In this document: positions 44,967 through 58,627 of the stretch, in pieces | Layout: the number at the start of each line of letters is the position of its first letter | Position numbering within the stretch: position 1 is the stretch's first letter | Source of the DNA: Branchiostoma floridae | Lineage: Eukaryota; Chordata; Leptocardii; Amphioxiformes; Branchiostomatidae | NCBI RefSeq assembly: GCF_000003815.2 | Contig: NC_049987.1 | Coordinates: 9,069,100-9,133,099, forward strand | Direction: 5' to 3' | Length of the DNA stretch: 64,000 nucleotides | Program-made: the position numbers and the translations under genes | Notes under the pieces: model-generated | The model's database searches: none | What the model was told of the DNA's origin: nothing | Seen by the model: the letters and a program-made list of their open reading frames with translations, nothing else

Positions 44967-45074
44967 GATTCCCAATGATATCACAATGGAATGAACTCTC
45001 GCGAGATCTCCACTCGCGTGAGTTTATGACATGTGATATAACTCCCCCTCTATTCACAAGTGAATCATGAGCCG
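44967..45074 (-). repeat. 108-bp identical repeat, copy 2
   Basis: Exact copy of 40529-40636, same orientation, 4438 bp away. The two copies bracket the 62-bp array, the gap and the minisatellite. Confidence 0.85.
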
Positions 45075-45242
45075 GACGGGAGGGACACAGCCTAGCAAGA
45101 GTAGACTAGTCTAGCTACAGTCCACGGTCAGAGGCAATGTAGGTTTCTAGTGTAGCCGTTTTTCACCAGAGGGATATCTCCGATCTGTGTGGATTATCCA
45201 AAGCTCCGAAGTTATATGCAACTACCACCCTACATGCGCTAG

Positions 45243-45500
45243 ATGTTTGTGTACTGCAGGGACCAGAGTACACGAACAACCAAAGCAAGTAGTCAACTGG
45301 TTGTCCCAAAGCCTAAGCGAGAGACCTTCAGAAGATCAATAGCCTACCGTGGGCCCAATGTCTGGAACAGCCTACCGCCAGACACAAAGAGTGTATGGCT
45401 CTTTCTCATGTGGTACAGCAGTCGGAATAAAACCGAGTGTCAGTCATTTGGTACTTTGTGTAATAATAGTTGCCATATCATGTACAATTGTCGGGCAATA
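45243..45500 (+). mobile_element. LINE reverse-transcriptase C-terminal relic
   Basis: The frame reads RTTKASSQLVVPKPKRETF then RRSIAYRGPNVWNSLPPD, the conserved C-terminal block of LINE ORF2-type proteins (RGP.lWN.LP). It is followed by an AATAAA (about 45498) and non-coding sequence. It is 5'-truncated and non-functional. Confidence 0.78.
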
Positions 45501-45799
45501 AAGTTCTGTTCAAGTGTAGGTGTCTTTTCTGTGTTATATCTGAACAACAGAGCGCAACACATGATATCAAGTTTCGGAGCAATTCTTCACCTTTTCTGCT
45601 GAAGAGGATATTAGTAGATGGGGGGAGCACGGGAAAGAAGTGCAGTCAAATTTTCAGCCCCCCCACCCACCCACCCCCTAAGTATTTTACGGGTAAGCAT
45701 GGAATCTCGGATTCCACGATGCCTCGGTCTTCTCACCCCAGTCCTTAACTCTCCACTGAGGCAACGTGAGTGGGAATATATTATACTTTACCGCAGGGC

Positions 45800-48700
45800 A
45801 AACGCTCCGGTCTTTGTCATTCAAAACTCAAGTAGTTGGAACAGAAACACGGCATCCAAACGAAAAAGTCTTACGACATAAAAACGCACAGTTACGACGA
45901 GATTTTCCTCAGCTACATTTCAGGTTTATACAATAGGTGACAACCCAGCAACGAGAAACCAAAACAGCAGTATAATACGAATACATTTGGTGACTTCTTT
46001 TTTTAGCGTATACGTTTGGATGCCGCGAGGCGCGGACGTATGCAAAAGTGTGGTGCAACAACCCTGCCCTGTCCCAGACATAATTGCCGTACCCGCGGGG
46101 GTTTGGTTAAGCTTGAACAATTTGTCAGACACTTCAATACCTGGGGAGATTTAACTCATTGTCTCTTGTGTGGTCATTTAGCAAAACTAGGAAACAGATG
46201 CGGCAGGGCCACCGCGTCATCGTAAAAGTCGTAGAACCCTGTCTGTGTGTATTCATGCATGGTGGAAGGGTATAAGCACTTATGCGGGTCACGTTCGTAA
46301 AAATGATGCCAAGCGTCATTGTTGAGACGGGCTCTGAAAAGGCGTTAGCCATTTTAGTTTGTTGGATGAATGACGACTTTGTCTGAATCTTACGATGGTG
46401 CTTCTTAATATAGAATACTTAAGACGTTCACAATGTCTTGCAGATATGGTTTCTAGACTATATGCATAGCGTATGCGAGGGTAATCAACAAGTCATGGAA
46501 AGGCTGGCCTATCAGTAGTATCACGCATATGACGGACGTACGCTCGACCTCTATAGCTGCATAGAGATGTTATGATATATTATGTTGTTGTCTGTGTAAG
46601 AAATTAAAAAAGACAGTTTTTCAGCAAATCATTATTACAAACCAAAGAAACATCATTGTAAGTATATAGTATAACTATAAGTATGAACCACTACATGAAG
46701 TATTAGTGGAACTATACATATGATATTAAAGGGTAGATAGGAAGGGTCACTTTCTGAAACATAACAACAAAATGTTCAGCCTTACCTTACCTTTCAATAC
46801 AAGCCTTGAGTGATGTTTTTGGATGACACAACTCCGTGACGCCGACCGTGTACTTGTCCGTAAACAGCCGAGGTCTCGCCGTGGGGAGTCTTTGTTACCG
46901 TCAGACGCTGTCCCGTGCCTCCGTGTCCTGAAAGTCAAACACCCAACAAAGCGGTGCCGAATTAACCGAGCGAAACCCGGATTAAAATTCAGCAACTATA
47001 TCAAGTCACACGATTAGAAAATAACTTAAATTTTAAAAATTTTAAACTTAAATGTAATCCGCTTAACTCTTAAGATGTGATGCTGACACGCTCCCCTTAA
47101 GACACCGTTTTAGACGACTGAAGTTCAGGACAAAAAGCAGGTGAAACAATATTTACGTTAAACAGGATACCTGGCTTTCTTCAAATTCCAAACTTTTCCT
47201 GTGAAAAATGCGTTGCGAATAAAGATTCCTCGGAATCCCCTTGCCCACGTTCCGCTCTACACTTTGTAAACTTGTCGACTGAAAAGACGCTATGTTACCA
47301 ACACTATTTAAGGAGACCTTAATTGTTGCGCTGGTTGACTCATAACAGGTAGTCCTAGACATTTTTGTACGTCTGTGTGCGTAGGATGGGATAATGGGCC
47401 GTCTGTTCCCTAATAACGGAACTTCACAAGTCACACATGCAGAGTTGACCTTCCCCTGGGCGATATAGTGCCTAAACATTTGTAGTCACTTATTGGACTG
47501 ATGTATAAAAAACTATGACAAATATTCATTAATATAGACGTTGGATCAGCATAGACCACTGAGTGTTAGATTATTGTTTTATATGTCTGAACACGCCTCT
47601 CCAGCATGGTTTATTTGCCAAGTTCAGGTCCATAATCCGCCATGTTATGTACACATGTCATCACGCGCTGGGCTAGTACAGATCTTTATCTACAAGTACG
47701 TTACCTAATAACATTGATCTTCACTTCTTTTAGTTGTAATTAGAAGAGAGCTTTGTTCTCCAGTTATCTTCTCTTTCAACAGAGAGCACATGGACCTAGT
47801 CTCTACCAGACTCCCGCCTGGCCGAATGGTAATAGGGGACTTTGGCCAAGTTAGGAATGAAAGCCTAGGAGTTAATTGGCCTAGGAGTGAATTGTCCGGC
47901 CGGTGATAGCTGGATAGACTTCAAAAGACTGACTGAAACCCCATGGCAACGTATTTGTCCCAATTTGGCCAAATTCTTCTCTTTTTTCTTCCAGCTGACA
48001 CGTCTGTCTGGAGACTAACGTGGACCGGAAATTAGCGTGACGCGTTACGTTGGACAATAAGGATAATTACTCATTAATGATATTACCGCATATCTATTTT
48101 TATGTGTTTTGATACCTGCGTATATATGATATGATATATTAGTGTAAGTGGGGATTTTACTCAAATGAATATCCGCATATTTATCACACATACGTCTTGG
48201 TGTGTATATATCATTTAATCATTGAGCAGTGAACGTTCTTTCCTCTCTCACTTCCTTCGTACTTCCGGTTTTTCCATGTATGACCGCCCCCGTTTCGTAG
48301 ATAAGTTTACTTTTTGCCTGTTTTGGAAATCTAGACTTGCTGTTTGTCCACCTCCCACAGTTCCCGCCAAAACGAGCAGTCAAAATAAACCAAGGAAAGT
48401 AGAAAACAGCTGAGTCAATCCCACAGACCTGACTGGGGAGACCACTTGCCAGACAACCATGTGACGTCATAGCAGGGTGACCCTGGGGTGGATCAGGTGT
48501 GCAGCCGGTCACGTGACGATGCAGGATGAGTAGTTACTGTCATGGCTATTGTCTCAAGACTCAGGTGACTGATTTCCGACGCGACAAATTTAAATTGTCT
48601 TTGCCGCGGAAACGCCCTAGACAGCTGTCTTTCTTCAGTAAGTCTGCTTGTACTAGTCGTTTAGCGCTAAAACAGTTTCAAAATGTAGCCTAATTAAGTT

Positions 48701-49197
48701 ATGTGGTACATTTCGTATTTTCCAAAATTCACCTTTACGACTTAGGGAAATAGAAGCTTTTGGTGCGGGTGTACATTATGTTCATAAACATACGACAACC
48801 AACAACTGTAAGCGACTTTTCGTGAAATGCTTGCTTGCAAGATTTCTTTTGAAACGCATTATGCACAAATAAACAATGGTGTCACATGCTGTGCAGAATT
48901 TGCGAAATAAATGACATAATGAAAATAAACGCCATTATTGGTATTGGTTTGTAGGAAACCTCACTGTGGCTGTCCTTGTCTAAACGTTTCCGATGTGGAT
49001 TATTTGAATCGACCCCCAAAACAGGAAATACTCCCTCCATTCTTTGTCGCATTTGGGATTTTCTAGTGTTGAGAACGCCAAATTTGGGCACAATGCCGTC
49101 ATTAATGTGACTCGCATGCTAATTAGGGATTATACAGTATGGACGGATTCTGGAGAAAAGGCGAAGTAACTTAGCCCTTACCAGGCTCCACCTGTCC
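45800..49197. other. Long stretch without recognised genes
   Basis: Short frames only (for example 47153-47479 minus), with no domain, splice or repeat support. Around 47795-47830 there is CTAGTCTCTACCAGACT, whose reverse complement occurs at about 32650, suggesting a small dispersed element. Confidence 0.4.
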
Positions 49198-49368
49198 CTA
49201 GAAAATAGTAGAAATTGGCCTCATAGACAAACCAGAGTAGTTAGCCGGCCAAAAACTTCAGTTTGTGACTATGGTGACTATGTTCAACCATGTCGCAAAG
49301 TGTAGTTTTAGACTGGCTATCTCAGCTGGTGCGTTATGTCTATGTGGACAATTTCTACTATTTTCCAG
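49198..49368. repeat. 170-bp long imperfect hairpin
   Basis: The left arm AGAAAATAGTAGAAATTG ... GTGACTATGGT pairs with the right arm ACCATGTCGC ... CAATTTCTACTATTTTCC over about 78 nt, leaving a loop of about 11 nt (GACTATGTTCA). It lies about 190 bp beyond the stop codon of the carboxylesterase. It could be a foldback MITE or a transcribed hairpin. Confidence 0.75.
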
Positions 49369-49555
49369 CGACTCGACAGCCAGATAGAAGCTAGATGTGA
49401 CACCACCCTTACATTGTACGCCGGTATAGTAAGGCATATCTATAGAACATTCAAGTCCATATTCAGCTTTTCAATTCATGTTTATTTGATTGAGCCACTG
49501 AGAACTGTATCAGTGTATGATCACAAAGTGCAACAGAAAAAAAATGAACTTCGGC

Positions 49556-52500
49556 TTAAGTTACTACTAACAGAACAGACGACATGAGAAGTATAGCCAC
49601 AGCGGCGGAAGCCGTGTTTCCGTTACTAGCCACGGCGCCGCTCTCACAGGTGTCCGTTTCCGCCATGTTCCGGATGACGTTGTTCCAGAGTTCCATGCGT
49701 CTGGTGTGAAGGAACTGCCCGTTCGTCAGAGGCCTGTCAATCATCAGATAAGCTCTTGTCTCATTGGTGAACGGTTGCCACGTGACTCCGTCGATAGGAG
49801 ATGGCGTAGGATCTCTTCATGATAAAAAGCAAAAGAAACGATTTCATGTCATAGGCTATGTCATGTCATGTCAAATTTGCTATCAATATCGTTTACAGCT
49901 AGTTCTAAAAGTACCAAAAGTTGAACAGTGGATACAGAGAGCACCACTTTAGTACATACAGGCACTGTAACGAACGAAGCCGTCAGAAGTGAAAATATTG
50001 AATGAATGAATAAGTGACTTTATTGTACGTAATCCACTGCGTTTAGTACAGGTCGCAACAAAATGACAGTTGGCAGAAAAATGAAATATATGCAATTTCA
50101 AGCTACACAAAAATCATATTCTACTAAGTGGATTCAACTTCTTCTCGCTTCTTTGTGATACTGAAAACGTAGAAACAGATATGTTTTACAATCAAAGGTT
50201 TGGTAATTGTCAGAGCGAGAAGTGATTGTATATACAGTAGTGTATAATGAATGCCAGAGCGAACTACTCTCCGGATGGTACCCAGGCTACCCCCTCTCAC
50301 CCTGTCTTGGCGAAGTTGGTCCACATTGTGATCATCTTCTCCCTCATGTCCAGGTCAGCTGCTGTGGGCGCGCCGCCCACAAACCACTGTGTCGTCAGGT
50401 TGAAGAGAAAGCGGAGCTCTGCCGCATGGGGCACTCCTGCACAATGCAGTAGAAACCACTTATTTTGAAGCCCATTTCCCAGCACATTTTTCCGATTACC
50501 CGGCTTTGTCTATTATCAGCTCAAACAAACGTTTGCGGTAGTGGGGTCCTGCTTTGTTCCGGACAAAACACACAAATGACACAAATTGAATACAAACCTA
50601 ATCAACTATAAATCGCAGGAAAATTTATATCAGTACACTTTACTTGTAACTTCAAGAAAAATCAATGTCTTATTTTTTACTCCACTCATTCGGAGAAATT
50701 CTAACATCGAGCTCCAGCGTATATAACTTTGTTACATACCTCATCAAACAAATCCATGGATTAAACTCCACCATACATTTGTACAAGTACTAACTCTGTT
50801 GACTCCAGAGACAGACAAATCATGAAAGTCGAGTGTTCAAACATTTCCTTGATCAAGCAGGCAAGCTTCTTCTCTAAGCTTTCTTTCGCCTATAGTACTA
50901 ACATGTTACTTGCTTTGCTGGCCAATTTGGTATGAAGCATGATGCTAGTATGTAGCCCAGGCTTGATGGTTTGGTGGGTAGAAAATAAGAACACCATACC
51001 TTGCCATGTGGGAAATAAGTCCGGGATGGGTTGATAACCGAAACTGTACTTGTAGGTAGAAACGCCCCCTGCCGACATTCGCAGTAACACCTCCTCCTCT
51101 GCGGCGAGGTACCGGTAGTCTGACAGGAACTTGCAAGGGACACCAATCATTATTACGGTTTTTACACAAAGTCGAGGAACATACTATGTTCATTTCAGCT
51201 TCTCTTTTATCATAATTTTGTTTCATATCTAGACGTTTTGATTGAGTACCACTCCGTAATTTTAGTTTTCATCAACGGCCTTCTACGTCCTGTATAATAT
51301 GGATGGCTCAAACCTCAATGTCACTGTACAAAGAAAAGATTCTTTTAGGGTTTGGGCCCCCGGAAAAGGCAGAACGTAATGACATGTTTACAAGGAAAGA
51401 CCCCTGTACCTGTACGTAGTTGTTTCTGGTTGTGATAGGATCGTTGATGGCGTCATAGTCCGTGTAGCCATGGAGGAGGGAGTCGGAAATAAAGTCCCTG
51501 TTTCTCGGGTAACGTTCCACAAAGTCGGCAAGGTCGGCAATAAAGCGGTCTCTACTTACTCCATTCTCGACTCCCGGAATGATTACTATTAAAAAGAAAG
51601 AAAAGGTGAAAAGTTTGAAGAAGTAATGGCGAGAATGAAAAAAAAATAGTCGGGAAATTTTATCGGCGCGCTCCTGACTACTACTATATCTCGGCGACTC
51701 AACCTCTACTTGGCCTTTGGAGAATAGGCATCCCTCGTAATGGGCTGACGTCATTTCCAAACAGGGGCCCGACCGGGCTGTTAATGGAAACGAAAAATAG
51801 ACATGTATACGTGAAAATATACACAAATAATACCCACGTCTTTAATATGTAGTTTGGTGTCTTTTTGGGAACCTTTCGTTCCCAAAAGCTGCCGGGCCGG
51901 GCCACGGTATGAAAATGTGACGTAGGCGTTAGATTTAACACTTCTTCCTTCTTTGTTCTAGTACTTTGATCAAACTCTTTTCCAGCCTTTTCATAAGATA
52001 GGTAAGTGTTAAAGTTTGACTTCAAGTGCGTACCCAGGTCTGTTGATCGCTCGTCCGAGGTGCATCCGGCCATGAGGCGGACCTTGGTGAACTGTCCCTG
52101 GTCCAGTAAGTCCAACGGTCGAGCGGGCAGGAATCCGCCGGGACCGTCCACTACTGGAGCCCAGGCAGCAGCAGACATCGGGGGCGGCTTCTGTTGGAAC
52201 AAATTTAAAGCGCAAGTATATTTCATAGCCACAAGAAGTACTATCATATGGAATGTAACATATTTCAGTAGCTATTGATCATAATGCACGTCTATAATGG
52301 CCCTACTGGTGAATACTTAGAAGCAAGTTGGAGGAAATTGCGTCCCAAAAGGAATACATGTTATGTAGTATAATTGTTGATATCACCATATAGCGGAACA
52401 AGACGTAAAATTACGTGCCAAAAATAAGGCACTTACTCATGCAACTGGATATGATTTTAGAGTTGCTTGAGTAACTTCCTTTTGGCTTATCTTTACCTAG

Positions 52501-55500
52501 ATGTCTAATCTTCATCGACGTATAAAGTTATGTGCATTAGGACAAAAGTGTCACAAGCCTTACGCCAACATCTGCACTGGAGATCTCTTCTGCTGTCTTC
52601 TCTCTTAGGCAGTCAACCAACTCTTGTGTTGACTGAGAACAAAAAACGCAAAACAACGTGTTTGTGACAACATGTCGTCAGAAAAGTCGCGAAAAGAGAG
52701 AACACTATTATGAGAGTATGATCTTGGCAGGACATCACATGATGATGAACTGATTATAAGCTTATAAAGGCAAAAGTTGTGGCGACGCCTCAGGGCGGGG
52801 GTATTTTTTTTCGTCTGCACGTCACGCCATTGGGTGTTTACAGTCACGTGACTATTACTAATTGCCACGTGACTTCAAACACCCAATAGAAGTGCAGATT
52901 ACACAGACCTGCGTACTGCAGCCCATCTGCCTGGCCAGTTCTTCTGTGTACGTCTGAGGCTCGTACTCCGGCAGTAGGACGGCCCATGGGCTGGTAGAGG
53001 CGCCGCTTTGTAGGATGGCCTGATAAAAATAGTCTGGAATATGGCAAATGGTAAGGCTTGTTTAGGAGGGTTTGCACATGAGTTTTTCAAGTTATTACAA
53101 CAAAATGACATACAGTACACAGTGGTGCCGCATTCAAGCAGAATGGTTTATATTAACAGCACCACTAAACAAAACAAAACATGGTACATGGCATATAACA
53201 GAAAACATGTAAACGGGAACGCGACAGCTGACATGAGTTTGATAGTTGAATGATGAAACATACGATCAAACCGTTCTCTCTGGATTATATCTTGTAATGC
53301 AAGTAATATTTGATATGAAAGAGATATGAAATGCAATTAGGCTTAACTGGGAAGCTTTGGACAGTGAGATTTTGAAGACATTGTACCGTTGCAATGTAGA
53401 CCAAAAAACTAGGACAGATATGAAACATATGTCACAATATCCGTCGACTGTAATCAGCATTGGTGATTGACTTCAATGGTAAGGTTACAATAAATGTAAT
53501 ATTTACATAGAGCTCTGGCCTAGCTGGTATAACAAGTCTTGTAAAACACCAACTGCAGGTTCTTAAGCTTGTATGACTTACACTCTTCCAATTATCACAA
53601 AAGACGATTTTTACCTCTACTGAGCGGAGACAGTAGATGCAGGGAGGAACTTGCTGCCCCTGAACTTTCACCAAATATGGTCACCCGATCGGGGCTGCCA
53701 CCAAATGCCTGGATGTTCGCACGGACCCATTTCATGGCTTCCAGTTGGTCCAACAGCCCGTAGTTTCCCGGGGCGCTAGAATCTCCGGTGCTGAAAAAAC
53801 CTGCAGAGTTGACAGGATAGTAAAGATACAACAATGTGTCTGACAAAATGGAGAAATTGGAAGAAGATTGCAGCTGCAAATGACCTGGAATCGTCTATAT
53901 TTGTGGCATATTTAATTGAATTAAAGAGTACTTGGGGAGTTCAGCACAATATTGACTTTTTTTTGTGTACGCGAAACTAGTGGGTATTTTATCGTATAAT
54001 ATGAAGTAGCGTGTATGTTTTACTTCCTAAAATTGATATCTATCGGAAAATAACACATTCTTGTGGAGTTTAGGAATTCTTTAAATATTTATTTGTTGCA
54101 GTATTTTCAAAATTGTTGAGGTACAGTAGCTATGACCTAGCGCTCCAAGGCTTGAATTATGTTATCACTTTAGATGTATTTACTTTTCGTTATGTGTTAT
54201 GAGACAGAAGATTAAAACATTGAATTTTCGAAATTGATGTTATGTTGAGGTAGCTATGACCTAGTGCTCCAATGCGGTAGTTGGTGATGACGACTATCAC
54301 TCCTTTCTGTGCCAGTAAACTCCCGTCCTGCAACTTGTTGGCTCCGGTCACGTGTGCACCACCGTGAATGTAGAGCATGACGGGAAGTAAGGGGTCATCG
54401 CCGGACACCTGCAGAACAAACAAGATATCTCGTGTGTTTGTTTGTCAAATACTGAGGACAAACTGTCTTCATCGGTGCAAATGATTATTACCTTCGCTGT
54501 CTGTCTGCCTGTTGCAATGTCTGTGAACAGCATAACTATAGCTGAGTTTGTGTGTTCGTGTCTGTGACACCTGTGGACATTAAGACAGGCAATCAACGTT
54601 ATTACCTTTCATTTTTAAGACTGAACTCGCTGTCTTGGCTTTTATGTAGTTTATTGCTGCCATTATGCATTTGTACATTTATCATATCCTCTTGAATAAA
54701 GAATTGATAAAATAACTAGAGTTCCACGAACACATACCTTTGCCAAATAAACCAGGTTTGTTATGTAGAATGATGTCTGTAGACAAATGCGTTACTCATT
54801 TCATTTTCTTTATAATTAAATGCTTGGAGTTGGTTTATAAAATTTCGGCATTTATTATGCAAATTAGATCCCAATTTACAATTAATTGATATCAAATTGT
54901 ATCAAGCATTACTTAAGCTATCAGCATACCAAAAATCATGATGATCCTTTGATCCATTCTTGACTTATTCTCTTTCAAAGTCTTTAAATACACCTCTTAC
55001 TCTCTTCCCTCTTTCTCAGATACATATGTGACAACTTTGATGAAAGTACTATAATGGAATGCAGTGGATTTATGAACTTTTCCTAATCAATTATGCAAAT
55101 TAGCTGTTAACTTGCATAATAAGTATCACATTATATAAGTCTTCATTTAGGCTATCTACATGCCGAAAATCATGATGATCCGTCAACACGTTAATATTTT
55201 CTCATTAATTATGCAAATGAGATCATCATTTGCATGATAAATATGTATTGCCATTTCTCTCTTTCTCAGCTACATATGTGACAAGTTTTAAAGCCCTGTC
55301 ATGGAATGTAGTGAATTTATAAAATATCCTCATTAATTATGCAAATTAGCTGTTGATTTGCATAATTGTTATCTCATTATGTAGGTCTTCACTTACGCTA
55401 CCTACATACAAAAAAACATGATCATCCGTCAACATGTTCATATTTTCTCATTAATTATGCAAATGAGGTCATCATTTGCATAATTGATATCTGTCGACAT

Positions 55501-56449
55501 TTCTCTCCTTCCCAGCTACATATGTGACAAGTTTGAAAGTCCTATCCTGGAATGTAGTGGATTTATAATTTTTCCTCATTAATTATACAAATTAGCTGCT
55601 GATTTGCATAATTAGTATACCATTATGTAAGTCATCGCTCATTCTATCTACATACCAAAAATCATGACGATCCGTCAACACGTTGTAGAGTTATTCTCAT
55701 CCAAAGTTTGAAAGGAAACCGGCGCCTGCAGTTCCAAAAAAGCCGCTAGGGGGCCCAAACTCACAGCACTTACTCTCTGCCTCGAGGGCTATCTACCACT
55801 CAAAAATCATGATCACAGCATGTCCAGAACACGAGATATCAAAAATTGAGGTTCTGCTGCAGTACCTTAGCAAGCCACTAGGGGACCCATTATCGAACTT
55901 GACCTTCGTTTTCCCGACCCCTACCCACCTACCAAATATTATCGGGATCCATCCAAGACTTCTTGAGATATGCTGTTAACAGACAGACACACACACAGAC
56001 TCACAAGCTCAAAACATAACCTTAGCCATTCTGGCAAAGGTAAAAATATGTGATACCTGTGGACCATACACGTTTAAGTTCAAGCAGTCTTCAGAAATAT
56101 TGACGTCGTCAAGACTAGGGTCGTAGGGTGTCACTGGCGTTGTGGTGCCCGGCAGTGAGTACTGCAGACAAGCCGGTCCGAACCTTGTGGCATCATAGAC
56201 ATCGGTCCAACCCTGGTGCGGCTGAGGAGGGCTGAACCTCAGGTTTCCCGTCGGGGGTGCAGCGAAGGGCACACCGAGGAAGGTATTCAGGACGGTCCCG
56301 TCGTCCATTGTCGTGGCGAACCCTCGGATCGGACCAAGGGTTGTGGAAACGTCCACAGCTTGACCATCACTGACCATACAGCATATGACCAGCAGAATCT
56401 GTAACACGTTTACAGACCACCTCAATAGCGCGCTGATATACAGTGGCAT
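49556..56449 (-). CDS. Cholinesterase-like type-B carboxylesterase, GPI-type tail
   Basis: Complete ten-exon gene of the alpha/beta-hydrolase carboxylesterase/cholinesterase family, 592 aa, hydrolysing carboxyl esters outside the cell. Exons: 56057-56449, 54261-54408, 53615-53800, 52909-53033, 52564-52632, 52034-52190, 51410-51585, 51000-51129, 50301-50436, 49556-49814; all phases agree and the total is 1779 nt. An N-terminal signal peptide ([20 protein letters not shown]...) is followed by [31 protein letters not shown], the oxyanion-hole [21 protein letters not shown] and the nucleophile GESSGA (Ser226). The triad is completed by Glu354 (TSDERS) and His465 (GVPHAAEL). Spacings of 128 and 111 match cholinesterases (127 and 113 in Torpedo AChE numbering). 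The C terminus ([18 protein letters not shown]...) looks like a GPI signal. The start ATG has A at -3; an upstream extension begins with TTG and was not used. Substrate is unknown. Confidence 0.93.
54716..56042 (+). repeat. Octamer-palindrome interspersed element, copy 2
   Basis: Counterpart of 8229-9580, with the same ends (CTAGAGTTCCACGAACAC and TGGCAAAGGTA), three internal units (near 55027, 55278 and 55523) and repeated ATGCAAAT/ATTTGCAT palindromes. It fills most of intron 1 of the carboxylesterase and ends only 14 bp from the splice donor of exon 1. Confidence 0.72.
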
Positions 56450-58627
56450 GGTCTTTCTCTCTCTTTCAGTACCTTCCCTCTTCAAAACAAGCAGAAATAA
56501 AGTCCACTAACGACTATTGTAAATTGTTGTGGTAACTTAACAGCACCGAAGAAAGGTCGTTTTGGACTTTGAACTTTGAAATATGAATTATTAACCCATG
56601 AACGATAATACGTTGTACATATGTATTTTTTCGAATTTTCCTTCGTCTGCATTTAGCTGCAAGGTGTATATGACCAATACAATCTGTTTTCTAATATTTC
56701 ATGAAAGCATTTGCCCCTGCACGAATATTGTACACGGACATGATTTGACCTGATCTAAGCTTGACAGTACATAACTCATTCACTATTAAAGACAAACATG
56801 GTAACGCCCATACAACTAGTATAGTATCCTTGTAGGCATACGCCAACACACTAGACGCATCACACAGCCATTTACAGACTAGTATAGTAACCTTATGTGC
56901 AGAATAAATAATAGCAAACAGTACGTCGAGTGTGTTGATTTGTAAATAATGCCAAGTTGCACCATTAACTAGTTATTAGGAAATACAACCCGGAGTACGC
57001 ACATTTTCTTTTTTCTTCTTCCCAAAATAGTCCAGAACACAGAAGCCGAGCTAAGCCAGTAAACACCTTGTTGATTTGATTTTGCCTTGACGGATTCCAC
57101 AAGACAACGGGCAAGGTCAGTCTTACCCTCAAGGTCTGTTTTGGACAGGTCATTGTGCTTGTCACGGCTTCACTCATTGAAGTACCATGGTTCTCTTGAC
57201 GTCGCTAGTGGCCTTTGCGGTCATTCTTCTGGCCTATGTTGTCTTACGAGAGGTCAGGGACATGTTTGACCTAGTCATGTTGTACGCCTTAAGCGGCAAC
57301 ATCGACAACATGAACAGACGGGCCCGTATCCTTGACGGCGGGTGATCACTGCTATGTTGTCGGGACAGCTGGGAGGAATACCCAGGACAGCGTTTGTGAT
57401 GGCACGGTGAATGTAGGAGTGACGTTTCACCTGGATGGTCAAACCTTAGACCCACTAAAGGCTGGTGGCTAAGAAGCTTCAGGTTTGGTAAGACATTCAA
57501 AAAGACAGTGCAGACATATATTATCGTACATATTTCACCTCTTGGCATTATTTTCTGATGACATCACCACCTTGATACTTATAGTACTCATACGTATTGG
57601 TAGTTTTGTGAAATGCTTGACGTACTTTTGGCGTCAGTATCAACGTAATTTACGACCGTTAGCGAGGTTTAAATCCTTCGTTAGGCCATATTTTCACATC
57701 TTTACATTATTTTCTGATGACATACTTGATACTTATATTCTAAGTTATAATACGCGTCCCGGATGTCTGAAACGTCTTGGTTGTTTGAAATGCTTGACGT
57801 ACGTACTTTTCGGCGTCAGGATCAAATTGACGTAACGTCGATCAACTTACAACCGTTAAAATTCTTTCGTTAGGCCTAAAATTTTGTGTTGTCACAACAC
57901 AGAATATGATTTACTAGCAACGGTGGACCATGTCCCCTGTGGCTGCATATCATGGAACAGGCCAATGCCCCCTTCGTAAAGGCATTGTTGTCTTTCACGT
58001 TTCAACTCTGAACTTAAGTATCGGGACGAACCACGATGCTGGCACGTAAGGGGGGGGGGGGGTGAGTATACGTATACTAGTCACAGTGAATAAGGATTCA
58101 ACGACAAAGAGATATGATAAACGGTATGCGCCTGAACTCAAGCAAAATCTGCTGTTGAATAGATACCGAATTTATAAATATTAGGCAAACTGTACAATCA
58201 TGTTTCAACAGGACTCCCTCAGATCTGCTATGGGCGGATCTAATGAAAGATCTAGCGGTCACTTTTGAAAGTTTCATCAGAACGACGGCGTGGAGCTAAC
58301 AAGACAGGTGAGAAGTAGCATTTTATATTCAACCCCGGCGTTTTTGCTAATTAACCATGCATATCAGAACAACGACGCGACAGAAACTCAATCTTCAGCA
58401 TGAAGTTTCTGTCTGTGCTTTTATTATGACTGCTAGTCCGATGACTTACTTAGTGGGACAGACATAGCAAGGACAAACTAACAAGGCAGAGACATGGTCA
58501 GACGCAGACTGGTCATTTGCATAAAAACCCAAAACCTGGCATGACCTTATTCTGTCTCAGGCAAAACACACCTAACAGGACTGACAAACAGAACTAACGG
58601 TACATGTACGATAAACTACTAAGTAAG
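56450..58627. other. Upstream region of the carboxylesterase, no recognised gene
   Basis: Presumably contains the promoter and 5'UTR of the carboxylesterase. Two related AT-rich segments at about 57535-57640 and 57690-57800 share ATTATTTTCTGATGACAT and GAAATGCTTGACGTAC, an approximate 157-bp tandem duplication. A 13-G run lies near 58050. No coding frame is supported. Confidence 0.4.

Noticed and set aside
47153-47479. 108-codon minus-strand frame
   Set aside because: No similarity to known domains, no splice partners and no upstream signal.
53019-53035. Acceptor at 53020-53021 for carboxylesterase exon 4
   Set aside because: It breaks the phase; the AG at 53034-53035 restores [12 protein letters not shown], the conserved esterase segment.
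56450-56485. N-terminal extension of the carboxylesterase to 56485
   Set aside because: It would begin with TTG; the ATG at 56449 has a good context and is followed directly by a signal peptide.
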